Source: Falsiroseomonas selenitidurans (GTDB taxonomy: Bacteria; Pseudomonadota; Alphaproteobacteria; Acetobacterales; Acetobacteraceae). Taken from it: 64,000 bases of DNA. Each line of letters starts with the position of its first letter. The stretch's first letter is position 1. This document shows, piece by piece, positions 1-10,280 of this stretch. The position numbers and the translations under genes are program-made. The notes below the pieces were generated by a model. That model was not told the origin of the DNA. It saw only the letters and a program-made list of their open reading frames with translations, and searched no databases. The stretch spans positions 62,001 through 126,000 of the forward strand of contig NZ_JAAVNE010000010.1 in assembly GCF_012103215.1 (NCBI RefSeq), read 5' to 3'.

Positions 1-1473
1 CGCCGCCAGACCCTGGCCGAACAACCGCGCCAAGCGGGCGCGTTCCAGCGGGTCCTTGAGCTTCGCATCCTCGGCCAGGACATTGGCCGGCAGCATCTTT
101 TCCTTCCACAGGTAGTAATGCACATCCTCCCGCGCCGGGATGCGCAGCGCGGGGTCGAGGCCGAGGCGTCCGGCGAGCGCGGCGGCGAAGGCGGCGGCAT
201 CCGCGGCCGTGGCTGTATCCGTGTCGTCGTCGCTGGCGAGCAGGGCCGGATCGGTCCAGACCGGCTCGCCATCGGCGCGCCAATGGCAATGCAGGCCCCA
301 GCGCGGCAGTGGCTCCCCCGGATACCACTTGCCCTGCGCATAGGTCAGCGCGGCGCCTGGCGCCCAGAGCGGCTGCAGGCGGCGCAGCAGCCGGCCGGCA
401 AGCGGGCGCTTGGTGGGGCCCAGCGCATCCGTGTTCCACTCCGCCGCGTCACGGTCGCCCTCGGCGACGAAGGTCGGCTCCCCGCCCACCGTCAGGCGCA
501 CGTCGCCGGCTTCCAGCGCCCGGTCGACCGTGCTGCCGAGCGCCATGATCCGCGCCCAGTCGGCCTCCGCATAGGGTTTGGTCACGCGCGGCGACTGCGC
601 GACGCGGCGCACCTCCATGTGGAAGCCGAACTCGGTTTCGGCCTCGTCCACCCCGCCGGTGATGGGGGCGGCAGAGGCGGGTTCCGGCGTCGCCGCCAGC
701 GGGATGTGGCCCTCGCCGGCCAGCAGGCCGGAGGTGGGGTCGAGGCCGATCCACCCGGCGCCGGGCACATAGACCTCGCACCAGGCATGCAGGTCGGTGA
801 AGTCGACGGAGGTGCCGACCGGCCCGGCCACCGCCTTCACGTCCGGCACCAGCTGGATCAGGTAGCCGGAGACGAAGCGGGCGGCGAAGCCCAAATGGCG
901 CAGGATCTGCACCAGCAGCCAGCCGGAGTCGCGGCAGGAGCCCTTTCGATTCGCCAGCACCTCCTCCGGCGTCCAGACTCCGGGCTCCATCCGGACGATG
1001 TAGCCGATTTCCGTCGACAGCTTCTGGTTGAGGTCGACCAGGTGGTTGATCGTGCTGGGTGCGCTGCGCGGGATGTCCTTCAGATAGGCTTCCAGCAGCG
1101 GGCCGGGGGCGGAGACGCGGCGGAACGGCGCCAGTTCCTGCGCCAGCACCGGGTCGTAGGCGAAGGGAAAGGCCTCCGCCTCCGGCTCCACGAAGAAATC
1201 GAAGGGGTTGATCGTGGCCATGTCGGCCAGCAAATCGACGGTGACGACGAATTCCCGCACCCGTTCGGGGAACACGACGCGGGCGATGAAATTGCCCTGC
1301 GGGTCCTGCACCCAGTTGAGAAAATGCGGCTTCGGCGCGATGTCCAGCGTGTAGGACAGAATGGGCGTCCGGCAATGCGGCGCCGGCCGCAGCCGGATCA
1401 GCTGCGGCGACATGCCGACCAGCCGATCGTAGCGGTAGCTGGTGCGATGGGTGAGCGCGGCGTGGATGCTCAT
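1..1473 (-). CDS. Transglutaminase-like protein with DUF2126 region (C-terminus beyond window edge)
   Basis: Translation from the ATG at 1473 stays open to base 1, giving the first 491 residues. Residues 1-130 match the N-terminal domain that precedes bacterial transglutaminase cores (start [18 protein letters not shown]). The core follows with a complete Cys-His-Asp triad: C180 in [10 protein letters not shown]229 in DLHAWCEVY and D245 in WIGLDPTSG. From about residue 300, [12 protein letters not shown] marks the start of the DUF2126 region. In known members this makes a protein of about 1,100 residues, so over half is missing here. Such proteins are predicted cytoplasmic cysteine peptidases or amidases; the substrate is unknown. 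It is divergent from the dehydrogenase at 1644. Family assignment is firm, biochemical role is not. Confidence 0.85.
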   Translation of the reverse strand, partial: MSIHAALTHRTSYRYDRLVGMSPQLIRLRPAPHCRTPILSYTLDIAPKPHFLNWVQDPQGNFIARVVFPERVREFVVTVDLLADMATINPFDFFVEPEAEAFPFAYDPVLAQELAPFRRVSAPGPLLEAYLKDIPRSAPSTINHLVDLNQKLSTEIGYIVRMEPGVWTPEEVLANRKGSCRDSGWLLVQILRHLGFAARFVSGYLIQLVPDVKAVAGPVGTSVDFTDLHAWCEVYVPGAGWIGLDPTSGLLAGEGHIPLAATPEPASAAPITGGVDEAETEFGFHMEVRRVAQSPRVTKPYAEADWARIMALGSTVDRALEAGDVRLTVGGEPTFVAEGDRDAAEWNTDALGPTKRPLAGRLLRRLQPLWAPGAALTYAQGKWYPGEPLPRWGLHCHWRADGEPVWTDPALLASDDDTDTATAADAAAFAAALAGRLGLDPALRIPAREDVHYYLWKEKMLPANVLAEDAKLKDPLERARLARLFGQGLAA

Positions 1474-1562
1474 GCAGGGGGTGTCCGGCCGGGGATTTTC
1501 ACGCTCCGCTATCCCATCGGAACGGACGTGGCCGCAAGGCCGCGTATCGTCGTGGGGCGATG

Positions 1563-1602
1563 GGCGGGGCCGCCGGGTCGGGTGGACATGACCGGCCCCG
1601 CC
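1563..1602. repeat. Inverted repeat in the divergent intergenic region
   Basis: GGCGGGGCCG at 1563-1572 is exactly complementary to CGGCCCCGCC at 1593-1602 across a 20-base loop. It lies in the 170-base gap between the divergent transglutaminase-like gene and the dehydrogenase at 1644. It could be an operator or an mRNA hairpin; in DNA this GC-rich a 10-bp stem is weak evidence. Confidence 0.35.
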
Positions 1603-1643
1603 GCTCCACCCTGGGGGCGCAAGGGTTTCAGGGGGAACGCGCA

Positions 1644-2387
1644 ATGGCGTCGAAATTCGCTTTGGTGACGGGGGCAGGTTCCGGCGTAGGCCGCGCGGCC
1701 AGCCTGGCGCTGGTCGAGGAGGGCTGGACGGTGGCCCTGCTCGGCCGCCGCCGCGACGCGCTGGAGGAAACGGCGGGCCTATGCCAGGGCGAGACCCTGG
1801 TGCTGCCGGCGGACGTGACCGAGCCGGCGCAGATCGACGCCGCCTTCGCCACGCTGGCGGAGAAGTTTGGCCGGCTGGACCTGCTGTTCAACAATGCGGG
1901 GAACAATGTGCCCGGCACGCCGTTCGAGGAATTGACGGCGGAGCAGTGGTTCAAGGTGGTGGCGGTCAATCTGAACGGCGTGTTCCTCTGCGCCCACGCC
2001 GCCTTCCGGATGATGGCGAAGCAGCAGCCGATGGGCGGGCGGATCATCAACAACGGATCGATCAGCGCGCATGTGCCGCGGCCGGGAAGCGCGCCCTACA
2101 CCGCGACCAAGCATGCGGTCACCGGCCTGACCAAATCGATGAACCTGGACGGCCGGCGCTTCGACATCGCCGTGGGGCAGATCGACATCGGCAACGCCGC
2201 GACCCCAATGGCGGAGCGCATGGCCAAGGGCGTGCCGCAGGCGGATTGGACGATCAAGGCGGAACCACTGATGAAGGTGGACCATGTCGGCCGTGCCGTG
2301 GCGCAGATGGCCGCCTGGCCGCTGGAGACCAACGTGCTGACCATGACCATTATGGCCAGCAAGATGCCCTTCGTCGGCCGCGGCTGA
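1644..2387 (+). CDS. Short-chain dehydrogenase/reductase (SDR)
   Basis: This 247-residue classical SDR has the cofactor motif TGAGSGVG near the N-terminus, the structural NNAGN motif, and the catalytic pair Y152 and K156 in YTATK. The arginine-rich stretch after the second strand (GRRRDAL) suggests NADP(H) preference, which is inference. The reading frame is open upstream to 1560. The ATG at 1644 is chosen because the fold begins at once ([12 protein letters not shown]) and GGGGGAA lies at 1631-1637. A second SDR follows 20 bases downstream, so the two are probably cotranscribed. The substrate cannot be read from the sequence. Confidence 0.85.
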   Translation: MASKFALVTGAGSGVGRAASLALVEEGWTVALLGRRRDALEETAGLCQGETLVLPADVTEPAQIDAAFATLAEKFGRLDLLFNNAGNNVPGTPFEELTAEQWFKVVAVNLNGVFLCAHAAFRMMAKQQPMGGRIINNGSISAHVPRPGSAPYTATKHAVTGLTKSMNLDGRRFDIAVGQIDIGNAATPMAERMAKGVPQADWTIKAEPLMKVDHVGRAVAQMAAWPLETNVLTMTIMASKMPFVGRG

Positions 2388-2407
2388 TTGGTGCGGGAGG
2401 ACGCAAG

Positions 2408-3160
2408 ATGAACAAGCTCGATCTCCAGGGCCGCGTCGCCATCGTCACCGGCGGCGCGCGGGGCATCGGCCTGGCCGTGGCCCGGCGCATGGTGGCCTCC
2501 GGCGCCGCCGTCTCGATCTGGGACGCGGATCCGGCGAAGGCCGAGGAAAGCCGCGCCGCGCTGGCCGCCGATGGCAGTGTCTCGGCCCAGGTGCTGGACT
2601 TGACGGATGAACTGGCGGTTGCGGAAGCCACCGCCAAGACGGTGGCCGCGCATGGCAAGGTCGATATCCTGGTCAACAATGCCGGCATCACCGGCGGCAA
2701 CATGCCGGTGACGGAGATCCCGCCCGCGCAGTGGCGCCGGGTGGTGGAAGTGAACCTGACGGCGCCCTTTCTGGTGGCCCAGGCCGTGGTGCCACATCTG
2801 GTCGCCAATGGCTGGGGCCGGGTGGTGAACGTCGCCTCCGTCGCGGGCAAGGAGGGCAACCCGAACGCCGCGCACTACTCAGCCAGCAAGGCCGGGCTGA
2901 TCGGCCTGACCAAGTCCCTGTCCAAGGAGCTGGCGGCAAAGGGCGTGCTGGTGAACTGTGTCACGCCGGCCGCCGCCAAGACCGACATCTTCCACCAGAT
3001 GACGGAAAGCCACATTGCCTTCATGCTGTCCAAGATCCCGATGGGCCGCTTCGTCGAGGTGGAGGAGATCGCGGCGCTGATCTGCTGGCTGGCGACGCCG
3101 GACTGCTCCTTCTCCACCGGCGGCGTGTTCGACATCTCCGGCGGGCGCGCCACCTATTGA
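2408..3160 (+). CDS. Short-chain dehydrogenase/reductase, FabG-like
   Basis: This is a 250-residue classical SDR. TGGARGIG binds the dinucleotide, LVNNAGI is the central motif and Y157/K161 in YSASK are catalytic. The C-terminal segment with SFSTGGVFDISGG is typical of FabG-like 3-oxoacyl or sugar/polyol dehydrogenases. An acidic residue after strand two (IWDADP) suggests NAD(H) use. GGGAGG at 2395-2400 supports the ATG at 2408. Its TGA (3158-3160) overlaps the TTG start of glucokinase, so translation is probably coupled. The pairing with an SDR upstream and a sugar kinase downstream hints at sugar metabolism. The exact substrate is unknown. Confidence 0.85.
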   Translation: MNKLDLQGRVAIVTGGARGIGLAVARRMVASGAAVSIWDADPAKAEESRAALAADGSVSAQVLDLTDELAVAEATAKTVAAHGKVDILVNNAGITGGNMPVTEIPPAQWRRVVEVNLTAPFLVAQAVVPHLVANGWGRVVNVASVAGKEGNPNAAHYSASKAGLIGLTKSLSKELAAKGVLVNCVTPAAAKTDIFHQMTESHIAFMLSKIPMGRFVEVEEIAALICWLATPDCSFSTGGVFDISGGRATY

Positions 3161-4095
3161 GCGCGCTTCTGGCGGACATCGGCGGCACCAACGCCCGCTT
3201 CGCGCTGCTGCAGGGCGGGCAGGTCGGGCCGCCGCTGGTGCTGCCAGTGGCGGGCCATGCCACGGCGGACGACGCGATCGCGGCCGCGCTGGCGACCCTG
3301 GCGCCGGAAGGTGGGGTTGATCGCGCGGTGCTGGCGCTGGCCGGCCCGGTGCTGGAGGAACCCGTCCGGCTGACCAATGCCGACTGGGCATTGGACAGTC
3401 GCGCCATCGCCGCGCGCTTCGGCCTCGACCGGGTGCTGCTGGTCAACGATTTCCTGGCCCAGGCCCGCGCCCTGCCGCATCTTCAGGCCGAGGACGTGCT
3501 GCCGCTTGACGGCGGCCAGGCCGTGGCCGGTGCGCCGCTGCTGGTGGTGGGACCGGGAACCGGCCTCGGCGCTGCGGGCCTGGTGCCGGCGCCGGGCGGG
3601 CCGATCGCCATCCCAACCGAGGGTGGGCATATCGGCCTGGCGGGAGAAACGGCGCGCGAGGACGCTGTGATCGCCGCGCTGCGCGCCCGCTGCGGTCGGG
3701 CAGGCGCTGAGGAAGCCCTGTCCGGACGCGGCCTGGTCAACCTGGATGCGATCTCGGCAGGGCTGCAGGGTGCCCCGGTCCCGTCGCGCGATGCGGCACA
3801 GATCGTTGCCGCAGCCACCACATGCCCGGTTGCGGGAGAGGCTGTGGTGCATTTCCTGAACTTCCTGGCGTCCTACGCCGGGGACATGGCACTGGCCTGG
3901 GGGGCGCGGGGGGGGGTCTTCATCGCCGGTGGCATTCCGCCGCGACTGTTGCATCTTCTGGATCGCGCCAGCTTTCGCGCGCGTTTCGAGGCAAAGCCGC
4001 CGATGCGCCACTGGCTGGCGGAGGTGCCGCTGGCGATCGTCACGCATCCCGCCCCGGCCTTTGCGGGGCTGGCAGCCATGGCGCAGGAACCCTGA
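3157..4095 (+). CDS. glk: Glucokinase
   Basis: Glucokinase phosphorylates glucose to glucose-6-phosphate with ATP. The 312-residue protein opens with the phosphate-1 motif LADIGGTNARFAL and ends with FIAGGIPPRLL, both characteristic of the Glk family rather than ROK kinases. The catalytic Asp region is LLVNDFLAQA. No ATG precedes the motif in a usable position. The TTG at 3157-3159, overlapping the preceding dehydrogenase stop, gives the expected N-terminus MSALLADIGGTN. It lies directly upstream of the glycogen operon, so its product can feed phosphoglucomutase and ADP-glucose synthesis. The start is less certain than the function. Confidence 0.88.
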   Translation: MSALLADIGGTNARFALLQGGQVGPPLVLPVAGHATADDAIAAALATLAPEGGVDRAVLALAGPVLEEPVRLTNADWALDSRAIAARFGLDRVLLVNDFLAQARALPHLQAEDVLPLDGGQAVAGAPLLVVGPGTGLGAAGLVPAPGGPIAIPTEGGHIGLAGETAREDAVIAALRARCGRAGAEEALSGRGLVNLDAISAGLQGAPVPSRDAAQIVAAATTCPVAGEAVVHFLNFLASYAGDMALAWGARGGVFIAGGIPPRLLHLLDRASFRARFEAKPPMRHWLAEVPLAIVTHPAPAFAGLAAMAQEP

Positions 4096-4286
4096 CGTTA
4101 TACCAGAGGTCGCCGCATCACCTGCGCGCATGCAACTCTGCCGCTTGTATTTCATTTGGCCCCCCAGGCAAATTGCTGCAAAGCACAGCGTCGTGGCGGT
4201 GGCCCACTGCAGGCCCCCGCTCGCGCGCTGTCGCCCAGCAGCCGCCTGTGCCGCGGCCGCGACCGGACCTGAAGGAATCGAGACCG

Positions 4287-6788
4287 ATGGACACGCCGAC
4301 GACGCCGATGGCCGCCGACACCCCCGTGCCAGACGGCGCCACGGCCGCGAATGCAGGCGGCGCTGACGATGCCGCGGTGCTGCGCGAACTGATCCTGCAC
4401 AAGCTGACCTATGATCTGGGGAAAAGTCGCCTTGGGGCGCGCGATCGTGACTGGTTCATTGCCACCGCGCTCGCGGTCCGCGACCGCATCGTGGATCGCT
4501 GGATCGACCTGACGCGCGCCACCTACCAGTCCGGCGCCAAGCAGGTCTATTATTTGAGCCTCGAATTCCTCATCGGCAGGTTGCTGCGCGACAACGTCTG
4601 CAACCTGGGGCTGGTCGGCGCGATCCGGGAAGCGCTGGAGCCACTCGGCGTCGATGTCGAGAAGCTGCGCATCGCGGAGCCGGACGCGGCACTGGGCAAT
4701 GGTGGCCTCGGCCGTCTGGCCGCCTGCTTCATGGAGAGCATGGCAAGCCTCGCCATCCCCGCCTTCGGCTACGGCATCCGCTACGACCACGGCCTGTTCC
4801 GGCAGGTCATTCGTGATGGGTGGCAGCACGAATTCCCGGAGGACTGGCTGAATTTCGGAAATCCGTGGGAATTCGCCAGGCCGGAGATCGCACACACCAT
4901 CGGCTTCGGCGGGTCGGTGGAGGCGGTGAACGTCTCGGAGGCGCGGGTAAAGCATGTGTGGAAGCCGGGCGAGACGGTGCAGGCGGTGGCCTACGACACG
5001 CCGATCGTCGGCTGGCGCGGCGCGCATGTGAACACGCTGCGCCTTTGGTCGGCGCGCGCCATGGACCAGCTGCGCCTCGATGCCTTCAACCAGGGCGACC
5101 ACATCGGCGCGCTTAGCGACAAGGTGAAGGCGGAAAGCATCTCCAAGCTGCTGTACCCGTCGGATGAAAGCGCCGCCGGACAGGAATTGCGGCTGCGCCA
5201 GGAATACTTCTTCTCCTCCGCCGCGCTGCAGGACCTGGTGCGCCGGCACATGCGTGTCTACGGCGACATGCGCTCGCTCCCCGATCGGGTCGCCATCCAG
5301 CTGAACGACACGCATCCGGCGATCGTGGTGGCGGAACTGCTGCGCATCTGCGTCGACCTGCACGACATCCCGTGGGACGAGGCGTGGGAGATCACGCGCA
5401 AGACCATCAGCTACACCAACCACACCCTGCTGCCCGAGGCGCTGGAGAGCTGGCCGGTGCCCCTGATGGAGCGGCTGCTGCCGCGCCACATGCAGCTGAT
5501 CTACCTGATCAACGCCTTCCACCTGGACTCCGTACGCGGCCAGCACCCGGAGGACGGGCGTCTGCTGTCCTCCGTTTCGATCATCGAGGAAGGGCATGGC
5601 CGCCGCGTGCGCATGGGCCACCTCGCGGTGGTTGGGTCGCACAAGGTGAACGGCGTATCCGCGCTGCACTCGGAATTGCTGAAGACAACCATCTTCAGCG
5701 ACTTCAACCACCTGTTCCCCGGCCGCCTGACCAACAAGACCAATGGCATCACCTTCCGCCGCTGGCTGCAGCAATGCAATCCTGGCCTCACCAGCCTGCT
5801 GGTGGAAGCCTGCGGCCCAGCGGTGCTGGACGATGAGCGAGCGCTGGAGAAGCTGCGGCCGCTGGCCGACGATGCCGGCTTCCAGGCGAAGTTCGCCGGC
5901 GTGAAGCGTGCCAACAAGCAGGCGCTGGCCAATTTGATCCGCGACCAGTACCAGCTGCGCGTCGATCCGGACGCGATCTTCGACGTGCAGATCAAGCGCA
6001 TCCACGAATACAAGCGCCAGTTGCTGAATGTGCTGGAAGCCGTGGCGCTGTACGATGAGATCCGCAGCCAGCCGACCAAGGCCTGGACGCCGCGGGTGAA
6101 GATCTTCGCCGGCAAGGCGGCCAGCAGCTACCACCGCGCCAAGCTCATCATCAAGCTGGCACATGACGTGGCACGGGTGGTGAACAGCGACCCCACGGTG
6201 CGCAACCTGCTGAAGGTGGTGTTCCTGCCGAACTACAACGTCTCGCTGGCCGAGATGATCGTCCCGGCGGCCGACCTGTCGGAACAGATCAGCACCGCCG
6301 GCATGGAGGCGTCGGGCACCGGCAACATGAAGCTGGCGCTGAACGGCGCGCTGACAATCGGCACGCTGGACGGCGCCAATGTCGAGATCAAGGAACATGT
6401 TGGCGACGACAACATCTTCATCTTCGGGCTGACCACCGAACAGGTGGCGCAGCACCGGGCGGAGGGCCGGCAGGGCGCCGAGTCGATCGCCCGGTCGCGC
6501 CGGTTGCAGGAGGCGCTGGAGCAGATCGAGGCGGGCGTCTTCTCCCCCGACGATCCCAGCCGCTACCGCGACCTCGTCGCCTCCCTCCGCGCTTCCGACT
6601 ACTTCCTGGTGACCGCCGATTTCGACAGTTATTTCGACGCCCAACGCAAGGTTGCGGAGCACTGGCGCAACCCTGGCGCCTGGTGGCGTTCTGCCATCCT
6701 GAACACGGCGAATGTCGGGTGGTTCTCGTCCGACCGGACCATCGCCGAATACGCGCAGGAGATCTGGAACGTGCCGGTGAACCGTTGA
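4287..6788 (+). CDS. glgP: Glycogen/maltodextrin phosphorylase
   Basis: It releases glucose-1-phosphate from the non-reducing ends of alpha-1,4-glucan using pyridoxal phosphate. The 833-residue length is normal for the family. The cofactor signature EASGTGNMKLALNG places the Schiff-base lysine at K682, and YYLSLEFLIGR and IHEYKRQLLN are conserved family blocks. The first ~30 residues are low-complexity (Ala/Asp/Thr/Pro-rich). The frame is open upstream to 3822, but the ATG at 4287 is preceded by AAGGA and the family homology starts soon after. It is first in a five-gene operon; its TGA shares one base with the glgB ATG. The 190-base gap from glk may carry the operon promoter. Confidence 0.95.
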   Translation: MDTPTTPMAADTPVPDGATAANAGGADDAAVLRELILHKLTYDLGKSRLGARDRDWFIATALAVRDRIVDRWIDLTRATYQSGAKQVYYLSLEFLIGRLLRDNVCNLGLVGAIREALEPLGVDVEKLRIAEPDAALGNGGLGRLAACFMESMASLAIPAFGYGIRYDHGLFRQVIRDGWQHEFPEDWLNFGNPWEFARPEIAHTIGFGGSVEAVNVSEARVKHVWKPGETVQAVAYDTPIVGWRGAHVNTLRLWSARAMDQLRLDAFNQGDHIGALSDKVKAESISKLLYPSDESAAGQELRLRQEYFFSSAALQDLVRRHMRVYGDMRSLPDRVAIQLNDTHPAIVVAELLRICVDLHDIPWDEAWEITRKTISYTNHTLLPEALESWPVPLMERLLPRHMQLIYLINAFHLDSVRGQHPEDGRLLSSVSIIEEGHGRRVRMGHLAVVGSHKVNGVSALHSELLKTTIFSDFNHLFPGRLTNKTNGITFRRWLQQCNPGLTSLLVEACGPAVLDDERALEKLRPLADDAGFQAKFAGVKRANKQALANLIRDQYQLRVDPDAIFDVQIKRIHEYKRQLLNVLEAVALYDEIRSQPTKAWTPRVKIFAGKAASSYHRAKLIIKLAHDVARVVNSDPTVRNLLKVVFLPNYNVSLAEMIVPAADLSEQISTAGMEASGTGNMKLALNGALTIGTLDGANVEIKEHVGDDNIFIFGLTTEQVAQHRAEGRQGAESIARSRRLQEALEQIEAGVFSPDDPSRYRDLVASLRASDYFLVTADFDSYFDAQRKVAEHWRNPGAWWRSAILNTANVGWFSSDRTIAEYAQEIWNVPVNR

Positions 6789-9025
6789 TGGTGGAATCCT
6801 GGCGCATCCCGCAGGCTGACATCGAGGCCCTGCGCGCGGCGCGCCATGGGGATCCCTTCGCCTGGCTCGGGCCACACCCGGCGCCGGGCGGGCTGGCGGT
6901 GCGGGCCTTCGTGCCCCACGCCGTGCGCCTTTCGGTGCTGCCGGCCGATGGCGGGGGCGCCGTGGCACTGGAGCGCAGGGACGAGGCCGGCATCTTCGAG
7001 GGGTTCCTGCCCGGCCGCGCTCTGCCCTTCGCCTATCGCCTGCGGGCGGAAAACGAGGGCGGGTTGTGGGAGGTGGAGGATCCCTTCCGCTTCGGACCCA
7101 CTCTCGGCCCGCTCGATGACCACCTGATGGTGGAGGGCACGCACCGGCGGCTGCATGAAAGGCTGGGCGCGCACGTGGTGCGCCACGAGGGCGCTTCCGG
7201 CACGCGCTTCGCCGTCTGGGCGCCAAACGCGCAGCGTGTCTCCGTCGTCGGCGACTTCAACGAGTGGGATGGTCGGCGCCACCCCATGCGCAAGCGCGTC
7301 GATAGCGGGCTGTGGGAGGTGTTCATTCCCGGCCTCGGCGCCGGCACCGCCTACAAATATGAGATCCTCGGCATCGACGGCACCCTGCAACCGCTGAAGT
7401 CCGACCCCTTCGGCCGCGGCGCGCAGCTTCGCCCCGGCACCGCCTCCGTCATCGTCGATGAACCGGTCTTCCCCTGGGAGGATGCGGCCTTCCTGGCGCA
7501 GCGCGCCGCCCGCCAATCGCCGCGCGCCCCGATCTCGGTCTATGAGGTTCACGCGCCATCCTGGCGTCGGCATCCGGATGGACGATTCTATTCCTGGGAC
7601 GATCTGGTGGTGGCCTTGGTGCCCTATGTCGCCTGGATGGGCTTCACGCATATCGAGCTGATGCCGGTGATGGAGCATCCGCTGGATGAAAGCTGGGGCT
7701 ATCAGCCCATCGGCCTGCACGCGCCCACCGCCCGGCTGGGCGATGCGGAGGGGCTGAAGCGCTTCATCCTCGCCTGCCACCAGCACGACCTGGGCGTGAT
7801 CCTGGACTGGGTCCCGGCGCATTTCCCGCAGGACCGGCACGGCCTGATCCGCTTCGACGGCGCCACGCTGTATGAGCACCCGGACCCCAAGCGCGGCTTC
7901 CACAAGGGCTGGGGCACCGCCACCTTCGACTTCGGTCGCCGCGAGGTGGCGGGCTTCCTCGCCTCCAACGCGCTGTACTGGCTGCAGGAATTCCATGCGG
8001 ACGGGCTGCGCGTGGATGCCGTTTCCACGATGGTGCACCTGGACCATGGCCGCGCGCCGGATGACTGGACGCCGAACGAGGAAGGCGGCACGGAAAACCA
8101 CGAAGCGGTGGCCTTCCTGCGCCAGGTGAACGCCCTGGTGGCGGAAGAAGCGCCGGGCGCGGCGATGTTCGCGGAGGAAGCAACCTCCTGGCCCGGCGTC
8201 ACCCGCGCCGCGGTGGAGGGTGGGCTCGGCTTTCAGTTCAAGTGGAACATGGGCTGGATGAACGACACGCTGCGCTACGTGGCGATGGACCCGCTGCACC
8301 GGCGATGGCACCATAACCTGATCACCTTCGGGATGATGTACGCCTTCAGCGAGAATTTCGTCCTGCCGCTGAGCCATGACGAGGTGGTGCACGGCAAGGG
8401 CTCGCTGCTCGGCCGGCTGCCGGGTGACGACTGGCAGCGCTTCGCCACGCTGCGCGCCTATTTCGGCATGATGTGGGGCCATCCCGGCAAGAAGCTGCTG
8501 TTCATGGGCGGCGAGATCGGCCAGTGGCGCGAATGGTCGGAGGCGCGGGAACTCGATTGGTGGCTGTTGCAGTTCCCGCCGCACCAGGGCGTGCACGGCC
8601 TAGTGCGGGAGTTGAACAAGCTTTTCCGCACCCTGCCGGCGCTGCATGCCCGCGATGCGGAGCAGGAAGGCTTCCAGTGGATCGATGCCGACGACGCCGA
8701 GAACTCGGTGTTCTCCTGGCTACGGCGGGATGGCGCGGCGGGGCCACCGGTGGCCGTGCTGTGCAACCTGACCCCGGTTCCGAGGTTACATCACCGGTTC
8801 GGTCTGCCACGCGCCGGGGTTTGGCGCGAGGTGCTGAACACCGATGCAACCGCCTTCGGTGGGTCCGGCATGGGCAATATGGGCAGGGTGGTGGCGGAGA
8901 AGCTTCCGCTGCACGGACAGAAGGCGTCCGCGCAGGTGGTTCTGCCGCCGCTTGCCACCATCTACCTGATGCTGGATGAGAACGATCAAGAAGACGAGGG
9001 AGACGACCATGCCGAACAGCCGTAG
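6788..9025 (+). CDS. glgB: 1,4-alpha-glucan branching enzyme
   Basis: It transfers segments of alpha-1,4-glucan to make alpha-1,6 branches in glycogen. The 745-residue protein has an N-terminal domain to about residue 110, a CBM48 module ([14 protein letters not shown]) and a GH13 catalytic barrel. Catalytic residues are the nucleophile D410 in RVDAVSTM, acid/base E463 in [10 protein letters not shown] and the stabilising D531 in [18 protein letters not shown] and WVPAHFP match branching-enzyme conserved regions. The ATG at 6788 overlaps the glgP stop as TGATG, and the end overlaps glgC by 17 bases, indicating coupled translation. Confidence 0.96.
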   Translation: MVESWRIPQADIEALRAARHGDPFAWLGPHPAPGGLAVRAFVPHAVRLSVLPADGGGAVALERRDEAGIFEGFLPGRALPFAYRLRAENEGGLWEVEDPFRFGPTLGPLDDHLMVEGTHRRLHERLGAHVVRHEGASGTRFAVWAPNAQRVSVVGDFNEWDGRRHPMRKRVDSGLWEVFIPGLGAGTAYKYEILGIDGTLQPLKSDPFGRGAQLRPGTASVIVDEPVFPWEDAAFLAQRAARQSPRAPISVYEVHAPSWRRHPDGRFYSWDDLVVALVPYVAWMGFTHIELMPVMEHPLDESWGYQPIGLHAPTARLGDAEGLKRFILACHQHDLGVILDWVPAHFPQDRHGLIRFDGATLYEHPDPKRGFHKGWGTATFDFGRREVAGFLASNALYWLQEFHADGLRVDAVSTMVHLDHGRAPDDWTPNEEGGTENHEAVAFLRQVNALVAEEAPGAAMFAEEATSWPGVTRAAVEGGLGFQFKWNMGWMNDTLRYVAMDPLHRRWHHNLITFGMMYAFSENFVLPLSHDEVVHGKGSLLGRLPGDDWQRFATLRAYFGMMWGHPGKKLLFMGGEIGQWREWSEARELDWWLLQFPPHQGVHGLVRELNKLFRTLPALHARDAEQEGFQWIDADDAENSVFSWLRRDGAAGPPVAVLCNLTPVPRLHHRFGLPRAGVWREVLNTDATAFGGSGMGNMGRVVAEKLPLHGQKASAQVVLPPLATIYLMLDENDQEDEGDDHAEQP

Positions 9026-10280
9026 CCAGGCCTCCGCCCCCCTGGCCCGCAGCGCCATGGCGTTCGTTCTTGCCGGCGGACGTGGCTCTCGCCTGATGGA
9101 GTTGACGGACCGGCGCGCCAAGCCGGCGGTGTTCTTCGGCGGCAAGTCGCGGATCATTGATTTCGCGCTGTCCAACGCCATCAATTCCGGCATCCGTCGC
9201 GTCGCCGTCGCCACCCAGTACAAGGCGCACAGCCTGATCCGCCATCTGCAGCGCGGCTGGAACTTCCTGAGGCCCGAGCGGAACGAGACCTTCGACATCC
9301 TGCCCGCCAGCCAGCGCGGCGACGGGCAGAACTGGTACCTCGGCACGGCCGACGCGGTGTACCAGAACATCGACATCATCGAGGATCTGGCGCCGCGGCA
9401 CATGGTCATCCTGGCCGGTGACCATGTCTACAAGCAGGATTACGAGTACATGCTGCAGCAGCATGTGGAGTCCGGTGCCGACGTGACGGTTGGCTGCATC
9501 GCCGTGCCGCGCATGGAAGCCACGGCCTTCGGCGTGATGCATGTGGACAAGGATGCCCGCATCGTCGCCTTTCTGGAGAAGCCGAAGGACCCGCCCGGCA
9601 TCCCGGGGCGCGAGGACCTGGCCCTGGCCTCCATGGGCATCTACGTCTTCGAAACGAAATTCCTGTTCGACCAACTGCGTCGCGACGCGGCGGACCCGGA
9701 CAGCCAGCGCGATTTCGGGCACAACATCATCCCCTACCTGGTCAAGCACGGGAAGGCGGTGGCGCACCGCTTCGAACGCTCCTGCGTCCGTTCCAGCGCG
9801 GAGGCCAATCCCTATTGGCGCGATGCCGGCACGGTGGACGCCTATTGGGAAGCGAATATCGACCTGACGGACGTGGTGCCGGAACTCGACCTGTTCGACC
9901 GCGACTGGCCGATCTGGACCTACGCCGAGATCACCCCGCCGGCAAAGTTCGTGCATGACCTGGACGGGCGACGGGGAGAGGCGATTTCCTCCCTCGTCTC
10001 CGGCGGCTGCATCGTCTCCGGCGCCACGGCGCGCCGTTCGCTGCTGTGCACCGGGGTGCATTTGCATTCCTACGCCCGCGTCGATGGCGCCGTGATCCTG
10101 CCCTATGTCGATGTCGGCCGCGGCGCCCGCCTGTCCAATGTGGTGATCGACCGCGGCGTGCGGATCCCGGACGGCATGGTGATCGGCGAGGATCCGATCG
10201 AGGATGGCCGCCGCTTCCGCCGCACGGAAAAGGGCATCTGCCTGGTGACGCAGGCGATGCTGGACAAGATCCAGGCATGA
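9009..10280 (+). CDS. glgC: Glucose-1-phosphate adenylyltransferase (ADP-glucose pyrophosphorylase)
   Basis: It makes ADP-glucose and pyrophosphate from glucose-1-phosphate and ATP, the committed and usually allosterically controlled step of glycogen synthesis. The 423-residue protein has the nucleotide-binding motif [11 protein letters not shown], the catalytic region [11 protein letters not shown], and a C-terminal left-handed helix domain ([20 protein letters not shown]). An upstream in-frame ATG exists at 8976. The one at 9009 is preferred because GGGAG sits just before it at 8998-9002. It overlaps glgB and its TGA overlaps the glgA start as ATGA. Confidence 0.96.
   Translation: MPNSRSQASAPLARSAMAFVLAGGRGSRLMELTDRRAKPAVFFGGKSRIIDFALSNAINSGIRRVAVATQYKAHSLIRHLQRGWNFLRPERNETFDILPASQRGDGQNWYLGTADAVYQNIDIIEDLAPRHMVILAGDHVYKQDYEYMLQQHVESGADVTVGCIAVPRMEATAFGVMHVDKDARIVAFLEKPKDPPGIPGREDLALASMGIYVFETKFLFDQLRRDAADPDSQRDFGHNIIPYLVKHGKAVAHRFERSCVRSSAEANPYWRDAGTVDAYWEANIDLTDVVPELDLFDRDWPIWTYAEITPPAKFVHDLDGRRGEAISSLVSGGCIVSGATARRSLLCTGVHLHSYARVDGAVILPYVDVGRGARLSNVVIDRGVRIPDGMVIGEDPIEDGRRFRRTEKGICLVTQAMLDKIQA

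Noticed and set aside
118-1668. Plus-strand open frame over the transglutaminase-like gene
   Set aside because: The minus strand carries an intact Cys-His-Asp triad and domain order; the plus-strand product is arginine/glycine-rich without recognisable structure.
4152-7226. Very long open frame on the minus strand opposite glgP
   Set aside because: The plus strand encodes a complete phosphorylase with all motifs. Long antisense frames are expected in GC-rich DNA and this one shows no family motif.
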